From an uncultured Rickettsiales bacterium (GTDB lineage Bacteria > Pseudomonadota > Alphaproteobacteria > UBA8366): a stretch of DNA of 27,881 nt. Below are positions 15,461-23,917 of this stretch, piece after piece. The stretch spans positions 1 to 27,881 of the forward strand of contig CAJWTF010000036.1 in assembly GCA_913046825.1 (NCBI GenBank). Direction: 5' to 3'. Positions within the stretch are counted from its first letter, which is position 1, and each line of letters starts with the position of its first letter. The position numbers were made by a program, and so were the translations under genes. Below the pieces are notes generated by a model that worked only from the letters and a program-made list of their open reading frames with translations, was not told the DNA's origin and did no database searches.

Positions 15461-16680
15461 CAGCCCGCCTCTTTGTTTTTCGCGCCGCAGTAAACCACGC
15501 CGTCGGCCTGGAGCGCCGCAATTTCTTCTGGACTCAAGCTCGTGTATTCCTGCAATACCGCCACTGTATCGACGCCCGGCTGGCCACCCGCCTTGCGGAT
15601 AACTCCCGGCGTCTCTGACAGGCGCGGCACGACATTCGCCAGTTTGACAGTACCGAGATCATCATCCAGCACTTCGACGATCATCTCGCGCGCGGCGTAG
15701 TGCGGGTCGTTAAAGACGTCTTCCATTGTGTAAATTCGGGCCGCCGGCACCGCCGCGTCGTCCAGCAACTTCTCCAATTCCTCAACGCTATGGCGCGCGG
15801 TCCATTCGCCGACGACCTCGTCAAGCTCATCCTCATGCTCGTTCAACGCCACTTGATCCCGAAGACGTGGGTCGGCCAACAAGTCCTCTCGCCCCATAGC
15901 GCCAGTCAAGCGCCGCCAAGTCGGCATATTACCCGCCGCGATGTGAATGTAGCGATCGTCCTTCGTCGGATAGTGATTGTTTGGCGTGCTGTTCGGAAGA
16001 CGGCCGCCCTGGCGGCTCGGCACGAAACCAGTCTTCTCATAGGCCGGAATATACGGTTCCATGTAACTGAAGGCGCACTCGTAAAGCGCTGCGTCGATAC
16101 ATTGGCCCTTACCAGTCGCCCGCTTATGCAAGACCGCGAGGGCCACGCCGTAGGCCGCATAAGTTCCAGTGATCTCATCGGTCAAAGAAACGGCAATCCG
16201 AGCCGCGGGTCTATCCGGATCGCCCGTCAGATGCCGCATGCCGCTGACAGCTTCGCAAACAACGCCGTAGCCCGGTTTGTGACTATATGGACCGGTTTGT
16301 CCGAAGCCGCTAATACGGACCATTATGAGGCCGGGGTTGATCTCACTCAGGTCCTCATATCCCAAGCCCCAACGTTCCATCGTCCCTGGCTTGAAGTTCT
16401 CGATTAAAACATCGAATTTCGGCACCAAGGTTTTGATCAATTCGCGGCCCCGCTCTTCGCGGAGGCTGATTGAAGCCATTTTCTTGTTCCGAAAAATACT
16501 CGACGCATAAAGCGATTTGCCCTCGTGCCTCTTTCCAAAAGATCGAACGGGGTCGCCCTCGGGCACCTCAATCTTCACGACGTCTGCCCCGAAATCCGCA
16601 AGCAATCGAGCGCAAAACGGTCCCGCAACCGTTGAGCCCAATTCAAGTACTCTAATACCGTCTAACGGCCCTTGTGCCAT
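15460..16680 (-). CDS. CaiB/BaiF (family III) CoA-transferase
   Basis: 406 aa from the ATG at 16680. A TTG at 16698 would add six residues, but GGAAAG at a plausible distance and the usual family start (GPLDGIRVLELGSTVAGPF) favour the ATG. Hallmarks are LLADFGADVVKIEVPEGDP, NKKMASISLREERGRELI, VLIENFKPGTMERWGLGYED and ISGFGQTGPYSHKPGYG. GKGQCIDAALYECAF supplies the catalytic Asp. Family III enzymes move CoA from a donor acyl-CoA to a carboxylic acid through mixed anhydride and thioester intermediates, with no ATP. As first gene of the operon it probably makes or consumes the acyl-CoA handled by the two carboxyltransferases. The donor and acceptor cannot be deduced. Confidence 0.92.
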   Translation of the reverse strand: MAQGPLDGIRVLELGSTVAGPFCARLLADFGADVVKIEVPEGDPVRSFGKRHEGKSLYASSIFRNKKMASISLREERGRELIKTLVPKFDVLIENFKPGTMERWGLGYEDLSEINPGLIMVRISGFGQTGPYSHKPGYGVVCEAVSGMRHLTGDPDRPAARIAVSLTDEITGTYAAYGVALAVLHKRATGKGQCIDAALYECAFSYMEPYIPAYEKTGFVPSRQGGRLPNSTPNNHYPTKDDRYIHIAAGNMPTWRRLTGAMGREDLLADPRLRDQVALNEHEDELDEVVGEWTARHSVEELEKLLDDAAVPAARIYTMEDVFNDPHYAAREMIVEVLDDDLGTVKLANVVPRLSETPGVIRKAGGQPGVDTVAVLQEYTSLSPEEIAALQADGVVYCGAKNKEAG

Positions 16681-16903
16681 GTAATCAAAGCTTTCCAAAT
16701 GTTACCGACACTTCCAATCGATGCCCGTACGCTGACAATTATGCCGTTTTGTCGGAGCGTCAAAACGACAGATGTGCAATGCCCGGCTATTAACGAGTTG
16801 TAAACCCTTATAAAGTTATTGTGGATTAAGTCTGATATCATCCGTATAACCGGACTAGGCTGGCAACCTCGACGGCAAATAAGCCTGTATTGGAGCACAA
16901 AGC

Positions 16904-17965
16904 ATGAGCGAGGTAGCTTCGGAACTAAGCAATCTGACGGAAGATGAGCGACGCGAGTATGAGTCGGATATGGATTCGTTGCATATCCTGCCGCTAAATA
17001 TTATCCCGTTTGATCTCTCCGGCTTAAAACGAGCCAAAATGATAAAAAACGCTCGTCTGGAAACAGTAATCGAGATGTTCCGCGACAATAGCGCTGGTAG
17101 CGGACAAATTCGAGTTGAAGAAGCTAGCGAGGTCTTTAGCGTTCCCGGAGAGGGACCGCACCCAGACATTATAAAGCTCCAACGCCTTGCCAATTTGAAT
17201 AGTTTTGATGTTTACACGCTGCGCGTAGAACTGCGGAAAATTGGCGTCCAAGTGAATGACTTTACAGAACTCAAACTTTCTAAGTCAAAGAATGTGGAAT
17301 TAACCGAATACATGCGTGAGTTTACGCGTCCTCTGGTATCACAAATCTATTCGAAATCGGAAGTTGAAATTACCGATGTCAATCAAATGATAAATTTATT
17401 TAAGGATCCGGATCACGGTAAAGCTATCGAAAACCTAAAAATTTTTGCGTCCTCACTCAATGTAGAAGTATCTGAAATACCAAAATTCCTCGAAGACTAC
17501 GGAGATATTTTTCTCTCGCTTGTTTATTTCAAAAATTGCCTTGAACCTATAGGTCCGCGAATTGAAGAATTTATAAAGTCAATGGAAGAACTACGAAATA
17601 ATTTTCAATTGAAGAGTGACAAAAATTTAGTTCAAACATCGATATTAGTTGAGAAGACTTTAAGCAACGTTTCGGCGTCTATTTCTAACCGTCTTAACAG
17701 CTTTCAGCATGACTCTAATGAAATGTGGAATAACATTAATGCGGAAACTTTTGACAGAGTAAAACGTGTTATTGCGAGCCATCATTCATCTATTGGGGGT
17801 GTGCTTTGCGGCCTCGCTGTTAAGATGAGTCTTTGGAACGAGCGATTTGGAAATGGCAAAGGCGGCCCAATAGCCCAAGCAGACTTCGTGCTTTCTGAAA
17901 TGCGCCACGGTATCGAAAAGATCGCCGAAGTCGAAGCATCAGCGCCGAAAGTCTCCGACCGCTAA
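16904..17965 (+). CDS. Conserved-looking hypothetical protein, 353 aa, AT-rich
   Basis: I do not recognise a named domain. The start is well supported by GGAG eight bases before the ATG. The protein has no signal peptide and no membrane segment. It is rich in Glu, Asp, Lys and Asn and probably mostly alpha-helical. Distinct segments are YESDMDSLHILPLNIIPFDL near the N-terminus, KMIKNARLETVIEMFRD, KFLEDYGDIFLSLVYFKNCL in the middle, and HHSSIGGVLCGLAVKMSLWN and IAQADFVLSEMRHGIEKIAE near the C-terminus. It uses A/T-ending codons much more than its neighbours and stands alone between a divergent metabolic operon and a pseudogene, so transfer or low expression is possible. The organised motifs and intact frame amid decaying genes suggest it is under selection. 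Confidence 0.65.
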   Translation: MSEVASELSNLTEDERREYESDMDSLHILPLNIIPFDLSGLKRAKMIKNARLETVIEMFRDNSAGSGQIRVEEASEVFSVPGEGPHPDIIKLQRLANLNSFDVYTLRVELRKIGVQVNDFTELKLSKSKNVELTEYMREFTRPLVSQIYSKSEVEITDVNQMINLFKDPDHGKAIENLKIFASSLNVEVSEIPKFLEDYGDIFLSLVYFKNCLEPIGPRIEEFIKSMEELRNNFQLKSDKNLVQTSILVEKTLSNVSASISNRLNSFQHDSNEMWNNINAETFDRVKRVIASHHSSIGGVLCGLAVKMSLWNERFGNGKGGPIAQADFVLSEMRHGIEKIAEVEASAPKVSDR

Positions 17966-18092
17966 TTTCGCTTTAGCGCTTATTCCTATTTAATTTACAG
18001 CAATTAACCAACTGGGCGCAGACATCCTATTGTTCGCCCTCCAACTCGGTCTCTATTTCAGCATTGCTTAGAATGCGGACGAAGGCACGAGG

Positions 18093-18260
18093 ATGAAGAC
18101 GGTGTCCACGGGTATCATCATTCTGTGCAATATGTTGATCGGCGCATTAGGGCTATTCTTCCTCATCGACTTCGTGGGAGAGACCGCCGGCAAGACGCTT
18201 ACACCCTGGATACTCGACGCCATAATCGTGGCACTCTACATCTACCCCGTCTCGATCTGA
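18093..18260 (+). other. Short hydrophobic ORF or membrane-protein remnant (55 aa)
   Basis: From an ATG at 18093 with purine-rich GAAGG and GAGG just upstream, 55 codons encode a protein with two hydrophobic stretches (GIIILCNMLIGALGLFFLID and WILDAIIVALYIYPVSI). It ends just as the recognisable TAXI-TRAP permease remnant begins in another frame. It may be a decayed upstream piece of that transporter or a real small membrane protein; I cannot assign it to a family. The rest of 17966-18250 shows nothing recognisable. Confidence 0.3.
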
Positions 18261-19260
18261 TCCAGGGTTCCCGAAATATGATAGAAATCGGTATTGCGAC
18301 GGCTGCGGCGGGCATCATAGTCGGCACCGTCTCGCAAACCGGTGTCGGGCTGCTCTTAGCCGAGTTGGTCGAATTCTTGTCGCAAGGCCGCGTCCTGCTC
18401 ATGCTGATCTTCACGACGGTCCTCATCCTCATTCTCGGCATGGGGCTGCCGTCAACCGCGAACTATATTGTCGTCTCGTCACTTCTGGCACCGCTGATCG
18501 TCAGCCTCAGACAGCAGAACGGCCTTATTGTGCCACTCATCGCCGTGCATCTGTTCGTCTTCTATTTCGGCATCATGGCCGATGTGACGCCGCCTATCGG
18601 GCTCGCTTCCTTCGCGGCGACGGCTGTCTCGGGCGGTGATCCTACCGTTCCTGTTCATCTACAACACGGACCTATTGTTGATCGGCGTCGGCATCGTTGA
18701 AGGCTTCATGGTCTTCATTATTGCAACCATAGCGATGTTATTATTCACCGCCGGGACGCAAGGGTATTTTCTTTCGCGCTCACGTGTATGGGAATTGATG
18801 CTGCTTATTTTGATCGCGTTTACCTTCTTCAGGCCGTGTTTCTGGATGGCCATGGTCGTCCCGCCTTATTAAACGATGAAATCGGCTCAAATATATCAGG
18901 CCGCAGGAAAAACCCGACGAAAGCGCCAAAATGCGCCTCATCGTCGAAGGTCAGGATGATGTCGGACATAAGAAAGTCTTCACTTCAATCCTGCCAATAG
19001 GCAAGGCCGGTGAAGGGAAAACGCGTATCGAAGTTCTGGGACTAAAGTTACTAATCGACGGCGACAAAGTCGGCATCGTCAATGCGGTCTTCGACAGCAT
19101 CGCGCAAAAAGCGGGGCTCGATTTTGACCAAGTCATCGAGAAGGTCCTGGTCCCCGCAAGCCAACCGACCAAGCAGCTCATGTATATTCCCGCATTGATC
19201 CTGTTCGTACCCATTGCAATGCTAAAGTGTCACCGCGAGCGCGTTGCCGTGGCTGCTTAA
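18251..19260 (+). pseudogene. TAXI-type TRAP transporter fused permease, C-terminal remnant with deletion, stop and frameshift
   Basis: Three pieces in successive frames line up with the last third of a fused TAXI-TRAP permease. Piece 1 (from about 18251) has MIEIGIATAAAGIIVGTVSQ, LILGMGLPSTANYIVVSSLL and FYFGIMADVTPPIGLASFAA. Near 18640 the frame jumps from SGGD straight into LPFLFIYNTDLLLIGVGIVE, which implies loss of roughly 15 codons. Piece 2 ends FFRPCFWMAMVVPPY at a TAA at 18870-18872. A one-base loss near 18915 then leads into piece 3, MRLIVEGQDDVGHKKVF to QLMYIPALILFVPIAM, which is the DUF3394-like tail. The N-terminal two thirds of a normal ~850-aa permease are missing. The transporter is dead. 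It sits directly before a UspA gene, the usual arrangement for TRAP systems. Confidence 0.85.
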
Positions 19261-19284
19261 CTCCCAAGAGCAAGTGCGTACGAA

Positions 19285-19723
19285 ATGTACAAAGGCATCT
19301 TGCTGGCCGTCGACCTCGTCCATAATGAGGGCTGGAAGAAATCGGTCACGACCGTAATCGAATACGCGATGGCCTTTGGCTCGACACTCCAAGTCGTCAG
19401 CGTCGTCCCCGATTTCGGCATGAGCATGGTGGCGGCGTATTTTCCAAAAGATCACGAAGAAAAGGCGCTGGAGGGCGCTGGTGGAATGCAAGGAGAAGCT
19501 TAACGCCTTCAACAAGGAGCATATTCCCGCCGGTATTAAGGTGCGGCACATCATCGCCTGTGGGACAGCCTATAAGGAAATCTTGAACCTGAGCAAAAAG
19601 ATCAAATGTGATCTTATCGTTCTCGGCTCTCACAGACCAAAGGCGCAGGATTTCTTTCTCGGCCCCAACTCCGCCCGCATTGTGCGCCACGCGTATTGTT
19701 CCGTACTGGTCGTCAGAGGATAA
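19285..19723 (+). pseudogene. Universal stress protein (UspA family), +1 frameshift
   Basis: The first frame encodes MYKGILLAVDLVHNEGWKKS and FGSTLQVVSVVPDFGMSMV, which is a UspA beta1-alpha1-beta2 unit. It runs out of homology at the GGG of 19473-19475. Removing one G restores EALVECKEKLNAFN and joins to IKVRHIIACGTAYKEILNLS, CDLIVLGSHRPKAQDFFLGP and NSARIVRHAYCSVLVVRG. The last two contain the G-2x-G-9x-G(S/T)-type ATP-binding tail of ATP-binding Usps. The intact protein would be about 146 aa. UspA partners of TRAP transporters, such as TeaD in Halomonas, modulate uptake. Here both the permease and the Usp are broken. A homopolymer base-calling error is a possible alternative for this single lesion. 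Confidence 0.85.
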
Positions 19724-19732
19724 ATAGCGTTC

Positions 19733-21841
19733 CTAGCGGGGAACGATCAACGCGTCGACCGCCAACGCACCCTTACCCGCGGGCAAGACGAGGAAGGGGT
19801 TGATATCAATGCTATCGATTCGATCCTGGTTTTCATGTGCGAAGACCGATAGACAAGATAGGGCTTCCGCAAGGGCCTGGATATCTCCGACTTCGCCACC
19901 GCGCACACCTTCAAGCAGCGGATAGCCTTTCACTTCACGGATCATCTCATGCGCTTCAGTCACGCCGAAAGGAGCGAGGCGGCGCGTGATGTCCTGCAGT
20001 ACTTCGACAAATACGCCGCCCAACCCGAAGACTACGACCGGACCAAAGACCGGGTCGCGTTTTACGCCAAGGATTGTCTCGATACCGGCCGAGATCATGG
20101 GCGCGACGACGACTCCTTCGATCGTCGCATCTGACTTATGCCGTCGTCCGCGTTCCACGAGTGTGTCGTAGGCCGAGGAGGCGTCGGCAGCATCGACATT
20201 GAGCATGACGCCACCGATTTCGGATTTGTGGAGGATATCGGGCGAAACCAGTTTGAGTGCCGCTGGACCGCCGATCGCCGTCACCGCGGCAACCGCCTCC
20301 ACCGGGGATATTGCCAGGGTTTCCGAGACTGTCGGAATACCAGCTTCTGACAACAGCTGTTTCGCCGTCACTTCGTTCAATGTGTGGGCCGGGATCACGA
20401 CCGGCTTCGCCAATGGTGGTGGAGCTTCCGCTGCCGTGGCGGCAAAGTGGCGCCCGAAGCGCAACAGGGATGCCGCGACATTCACCGCCCGCGTCGGCTC
20501 CCGTACAACGAGATAGCCGAGTTCTTCTAATTCGCGGCGGCGTTCGCCTTCTGCATAGACGCCCGCCACGATTGGCACGTCCGGATGCTTCGCGCGAATG
20601 TCACGGAACACTTGCATGAAGATATCCGCCAAGGCCGGCGACTGCGTCGACATTGCCATATAGATGACGACGATGTCGCAAATATCCTCCTCGATCAGAA
20701 CATCGAGGCATTTTGCAAGGAGCGAAGGGTCGTTGAGCGTCTGCCCGGTAATGTCGACGGGATTCCGGGTTCCTGCATAGGGTATGATCTCACGGATACG
20801 TGCCTGTGCCGCCTCAGTCAATTTTGGAACTTCAAGACCAAGACGACTGGCCACATCAGACATTAACACGCCGACGCCGCCGGAGATGGTTAGGAGCCCG
20901 ACACGATTGCCGTTCGGGAAACTCCGTGTCGTGCTGCAGGCATAGCCAAGGTCGTAGAACTCATCCAAGGAATAGGTGCGGTGTGCCCCGTATTTCGCGA
21001 CCACCGTATCGAAGACGACATCCGACCCGGTGATTGACGCGGTATGCGAAAACGCTGCTTCGGCGCCGATATCCGACGCACCAACCTTGGTCACGATGAC
21101 AGGCTTTCCCGCCGCACGCGCTGCCTCCAAACCTGCCATGAAGCCGGGCCCGTCCTTACACCCCTCCATATAAAGCAGGATTACCTTAATGGCGTCATCC
21201 GCAGCGTAGTACATCAAAATTTCGGAAAGGTCGATATCGCTTTCATTGCCGGTCGTCGCCCAAAGACTCACGCCAAGCTGACGGTCCCGGGACTCGTAAT
21301 ACGCGACTGCACCATAAGCGCCGCTTTGGCTGACGATACCGATGGGACCGAGTTCCGGCGGCATCGTTTCCATGGAGAAGCCGAAGGTCATTATCATTCG
21401 GGCGTCGAACCCAGCGAGCCCCATGCAATTCGGCCCCATGATGCGCATACCAGAGGCGCGGGCGATCTCTAGCAAACGCTCCTGCGCCGCCTCGCCTGCC
21501 TCGCCCGTCTCCGCATAGCCAGAGCTGAAGATGACGGTCGCCTTCACTCCCTTATCGGCGCAGGCGGTGACGGCGTCCTCAACCATCGCCGAGGGCAGTG
21601 CGATCAAGGCAAGGTCGACGTCGCCCGGCACGTCAGCGAGCGCCTTATAGGCTTTCATGCCCTGGATTTCGTCGTAATTGGGATTGATCGGATAGATATC
21701 GCCAGCAAAATCATAGTGCTTCAGGAAGAAAATGGGCCTTCCACCGATCTTCTTTGCATCGGAAGAGGCACCCATGACAGCCACCGAACGCGGGCGAAAC
21801 AGAACATCCAACTCGTCTTTCTTAATCGCCGTATCGCTCAT
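19733..21841 (-). CDS. ADP-forming acyl-CoA synthetase (acetate--CoA ligase [ADP-forming] family)
   Basis: 702 aa from the ATG at 21841, chosen for AGGAATTCCG immediately upstream; a start at 21880 would add 13 unrelated residues. Domain order is the fused alpha-beta type. It begins with a CoA-binding Rossmann domain (LFRPRSVAVMGASSDAKKIG, then GDIYPINPNYDEI and SGMRIMGPNCMGL). Next is the succinyl-CoA-ligase-like domain (GIVSQSGAYGAVAYY) with AAFSHTASITGSD, whose His fits the phosphorylated residue. The C-terminal ATP-grasp domain has GPAALKLVSPDILHKSEIGG and GPVVVFGLGGVFVEVL. The enzyme interconverts a carboxylic acid, CoA and ATP with acyl-CoA, ADP and phosphate. It follows dctPQM on the same strand, so it probably activates the acid that the transporter imports. 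Confidence 0.92.
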   Translation of the reverse strand: MSDTAIKKDELDVLFRPRSVAVMGASSDAKKIGGRPIFFLKHYDFAGDIYPINPNYDEIQGMKAYKALADVPGDVDLALIALPSAMVEDAVTACADKGVKATVIFSSGYAETGEAGEAAQERLLEIARASGMRIMGPNCMGLAGFDARMIMTFGFSMETMPPELGPIGIVSQSGAYGAVAYYESRDRQLGVSLWATTGNESDIDLSEILMYYAADDAIKVILLYMEGCKDGPGFMAGLEAARAAGKPVIVTKVGASDIGAEAAFSHTASITGSDVVFDTVVAKYGAHRTYSLDEFYDLGYACSTTRSFPNGNRVGLLTISGGVGVLMSDVASRLGLEVPKLTEAAQARIREIIPYAGTRNPVDITGQTLNDPSLLAKCLDVLIEEDICDIVVIYMAMSTQSPALADIFMQVFRDIRAKHPDVPIVAGVYAEGERRRELEELGYLVVREPTRAVNVAASLLRFGRHFAATAAEAPPPLAKPVVIPAHTLNEVTAKQLLSEAGIPTVSETLAISPVEAVAAVTAIGGPAALKLVSPDILHKSEIGGVMLNVDAADASSAYDTLVERGRRHKSDATIEGVVVAPMISAGIETILGVKRDPVFGPVVVFGLGGVFVEVLQDITRRLAPFGVTEAHEMIREVKGYPLLEGVRGGEVGDIQALAEALSCLSVFAHENQDRIDSIDINPFLVLPAGKGALAVDALIVPR

Positions 21842-21936
21842 CGGAATTCCTCGCGCAAACAAATCGGGGCCGGCGCTCAAATTGAACGCCAGCCCCTGAA
21901 TTGATCGCCCTAATAGGCGAAAACGACAATCGGCTA

Positions 21937-23283
21937 TTAGCCTGCCATGAGCATTTTCGGCAACCAGAGACTAATTTCTGGCCACATGATCAAGACGGTC
22001 AAAGTGAAGACATCCATCGCAAGGAACCATAAAATTCCTTTAAAGATCGTCTCTAGGGGAACAGCGTCCCCAACAACCCCTTTTAGGACATACACGTTTA
22101 ATCCGACCGGAGGTGTGATGAGACCGATCTCCAGGAACTTCACCATGATGACGCCAAACCAGACCAGGTCGTAGCCCAATTCCTGGATCACCGGCGTCAC
22201 CACCGGCAAGGTCAACAGCATCATGCCGAGTGGATCCATGAATGTGCCGAGTACGATGAAGACCAAGGACAAGCTCAACAGAATCCAGATGGGCTCCACA
22301 TCGAGGTTTGTCGCCCATCCCGTCAACGTGCCCGCAACGCCCGTCAATGCTATGAAGCCGACAAATATCTTCGCACCCAGCACTAACGCAAACACGTTGG
22401 CCACTTGCTTCGCCGTCTCGATCGCAGCGTTCTTGCTATTTTCTTTATTCAAACGACCTGTAGCAAAACCAAGGATCCAAGCCCCCGCACAACCGGCCGC
22501 AGCGGCCTCGGTCGGGGTCACCATGCCGCTATAAATGCCGCCCATAACGATGATGAACAGCACGACAATCGACCATACACCCTTGAGGGCTAGAAAACGT
22601 TCCGGCCAGCTGACTGACTCAGCCTTTGGTGCCAGCTCCGGATTAATCGTCGCCCGGATCCAGACCATACCCATGTAGATCGCCGCCGACATAATGCCCG
22701 GAATCAAACCAGCCATCAGAAGTTGACCGATCGATTCCTCCGTGAAGATGCCATAGAGCACCATCAGGATACTGGGTGGAATGAGGGATCCTAGCGTGCC
22801 GCTCGCGGCAACGACCCCCGTCGCGATGCCAGGGTGATACTTATAGCGCAGCATTTCCGGCACTGCGAGCTTACCCATAGCCGCTGCAGTCGCTAGGCTC
22901 GATCCGCTGACCGCGGCAAACATAGCGCAGCCCGCAACCGACGCCATCGCAAGGCCGCCGTTCAAATGCGACAACCATACGCGTGCCGTGTAGTAGATAT
23001 CCTTGGTGAAGCCAGCGTGGAACGCCACATACCCCATCATCAGGAATAGCGGCACCGCGATGATTGGGAAATTAGCGATGAACGAAAACGGCTCGAAGGC
23101 AATATACGCCCAAGCGGCGTCAAAGCCGCGCTCGAAATCCAACTCGCTACCTGCCGGCCAACCTACCGCCAGAATGATCCCAAAAAAGCCGACAAACGCC
23201 ATACAAAAGGCGATTGGCACACGGACGGCGACCAGCAGTAACATCACCACCAGCCCCCAACTGCCTAGCGCAAATGGTTCCAT
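21937..23283 (-). CDS. dctM: TRAP transporter large permease, DctM family
   Basis: 448 aa, strongly hydrophobic with about twelve membrane segments, preceded by GGGGAAGGATTT before the ATG. Typical DctM stretches are VRVPIAFCMAFVGFFGIILA, FIANFPIIAVPLFLMMGYVA, GCAMFAAVSGSSLATAAAMG, GTLGSLIPPSILMVLYGIFT, PTEAAAAGCAGAWIL, and GTFMDPLGMMLLTLPVVTPV with LITPPVGLNVYVLKG at the end. It forms the Na+-coupled elevator-type transport channel with DctQ in the inner membrane. It starts 14 bp after dctQ and is followed after about 95 bp by the acyl-CoA synthetase gene. All segments expected for a working permease are present, unlike in the TAXI-TRAP remnant upstream. Confidence 0.94.
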   Translation of the reverse strand: MEPFALGSWGLVVMLLLVAVRVPIAFCMAFVGFFGIILAVGWPAGSELDFERGFDAAWAYIAFEPFSFIANFPIIAVPLFLMMGYVAFHAGFTKDIYYTARVWLSHLNGGLAMASVAGCAMFAAVSGSSLATAAAMGKLAVPEMLRYKYHPGIATGVVAASGTLGSLIPPSILMVLYGIFTEESIGQLLMAGLIPGIMSAAIYMGMVWIRATINPELAPKAESVSWPERFLALKGVWSIVVLFIIVMGGIYSGMVTPTEAAAAGCAGAWILGFATGRLNKENSKNAAIETAKQVANVFALVLGAKIFVGFIALTGVAGTLTGWATNLDVEPIWILLSLSLVFIVLGTFMDPLGMMLLTLPVVTPVIQELGYDLVWFGVIMVKFLEIGLITPPVGLNVYVLKGVVGDAVPLETIFKGILWFLAMDVFTLTVLIMWPEISLWLPKMLMAG

Positions 23284-23297
23284 AAATCCTTCCCCGC

Positions 23298-23834
23298 CTA
23301 GATGACTTCGACATCAAGCGCGCGTTCTTCTTCAGATCGCGTTGCCTGTGCCTCACCAGTAAAAAATCCAATTGTTGAAATAACAGCATCAACAGCTAGA
23401 CGTATTGCAAATAATGTAATCCCAAAAAACACAATAAAACGAAACGGTGATTCTGGTATTTCTAACGCTCCCTCTTCATATGCGCCAACATCAAATGCTT
23501 GTTTAAAGTCTGTATAAGTAGCGCATGCAATAATCGTAAATATAACTACGCCCAAATAGACGCCGAATATTTCCATTGCGACTTTCGGACGGTTTGGCAA
23601 CCAATCAGAAAAGATCGTAACGAACACATGCTCGCGCGAAGCCTGCACGGCTGCTAACGGCAAAAACGCGACGACGACCATTAGAAATTCATTCATCACA
23701 AGATCGTCTGGAATTGGCGAATTAAAGAAATAGCGACCAATGACCGACACGCAGGTGATGCTCATTATCGCAACGAGAGCAGCGACAGAGAACCAAAGCG
23801 CGATACGATCAATAACTTCGAATGTTTTCAGCAT
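23298..23834 (-). CDS. dctQ: TRAP transporter small permease, DctQ family
   Basis: 178 aa from the ATG at 23834; a TTG two codons earlier is possible but less likely. Four membrane helices are visible, starting with IALWFSVAALVAIMSITCVS. RYFFNSPIPDDLVMNEFLMV, typical of DctQ (GRYFFNxPxPxxxE), and AVQASREHVFVTIFSDWLPN follow. No standard Shine-Dalgarno sequence is seen. The region just before the ATG is occupied by the downstream arm of a strong hairpin whose G-run is the only candidate. Codons toward the 3' half (about 23340-23540) are clearly AT-richer than in dctM. The protein bridges DctP and DctM in the inner membrane. Confidence 0.9.
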   Translation of the reverse strand: MLKTFEVIDRIALWFSVAALVAIMSITCVSVIGRYFFNSPIPDDLVMNEFLMVVVAFLPLAAVQASREHVFVTIFSDWLPNRPKVAMEIFGVYLGVVIFTIIACATYTDFKQAFDVGAYEEGALEIPESPFRFIVFFGITLFAIRLAVDAVISTIGFFTGEAQATRSEEERALDVEVI

Positions 23835-23842
23835 TGGCAAGT

Positions 23843-23872
23843 ATGAGGCCCCGTCATTATTCGGGGCCTCAT
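23843..23872 (-). promoter_or_regulatory. Strong hairpin between dctP and dctQ (attenuator/mRNA-stability element)
   Basis: An 11-bp perfect inverted repeat (core TGAGGCCCCG and CGGGGCCTCA) with an 8-nt loop lies in the 77-bp dctP-dctQ gap. On the transcribed minus strand no long T-run follows, so it is a poor intrinsic terminator. It ends 8 nt before the dctQ ATG. Such intercistronic stem-loops in binding-protein operons usually protect the upstream mRNA and lower expression of the permease genes. Here it could also hide the dctQ ribosome-binding region. Confidence 0.7.
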
Positions 23873-23917
23873 CCTCTCAAAAGTAAGGTTATTGCAAATT
23901 TTTGTTATAGGCTATTT

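Noticed and set aside
15700..16407. Plus-strand open frame of 235 codons opposite the CoA-transferase gene.
   Set aside because: It is antisense to a well-conserved CaiB-family protein; the open frame follows from GC-rich codon structure.
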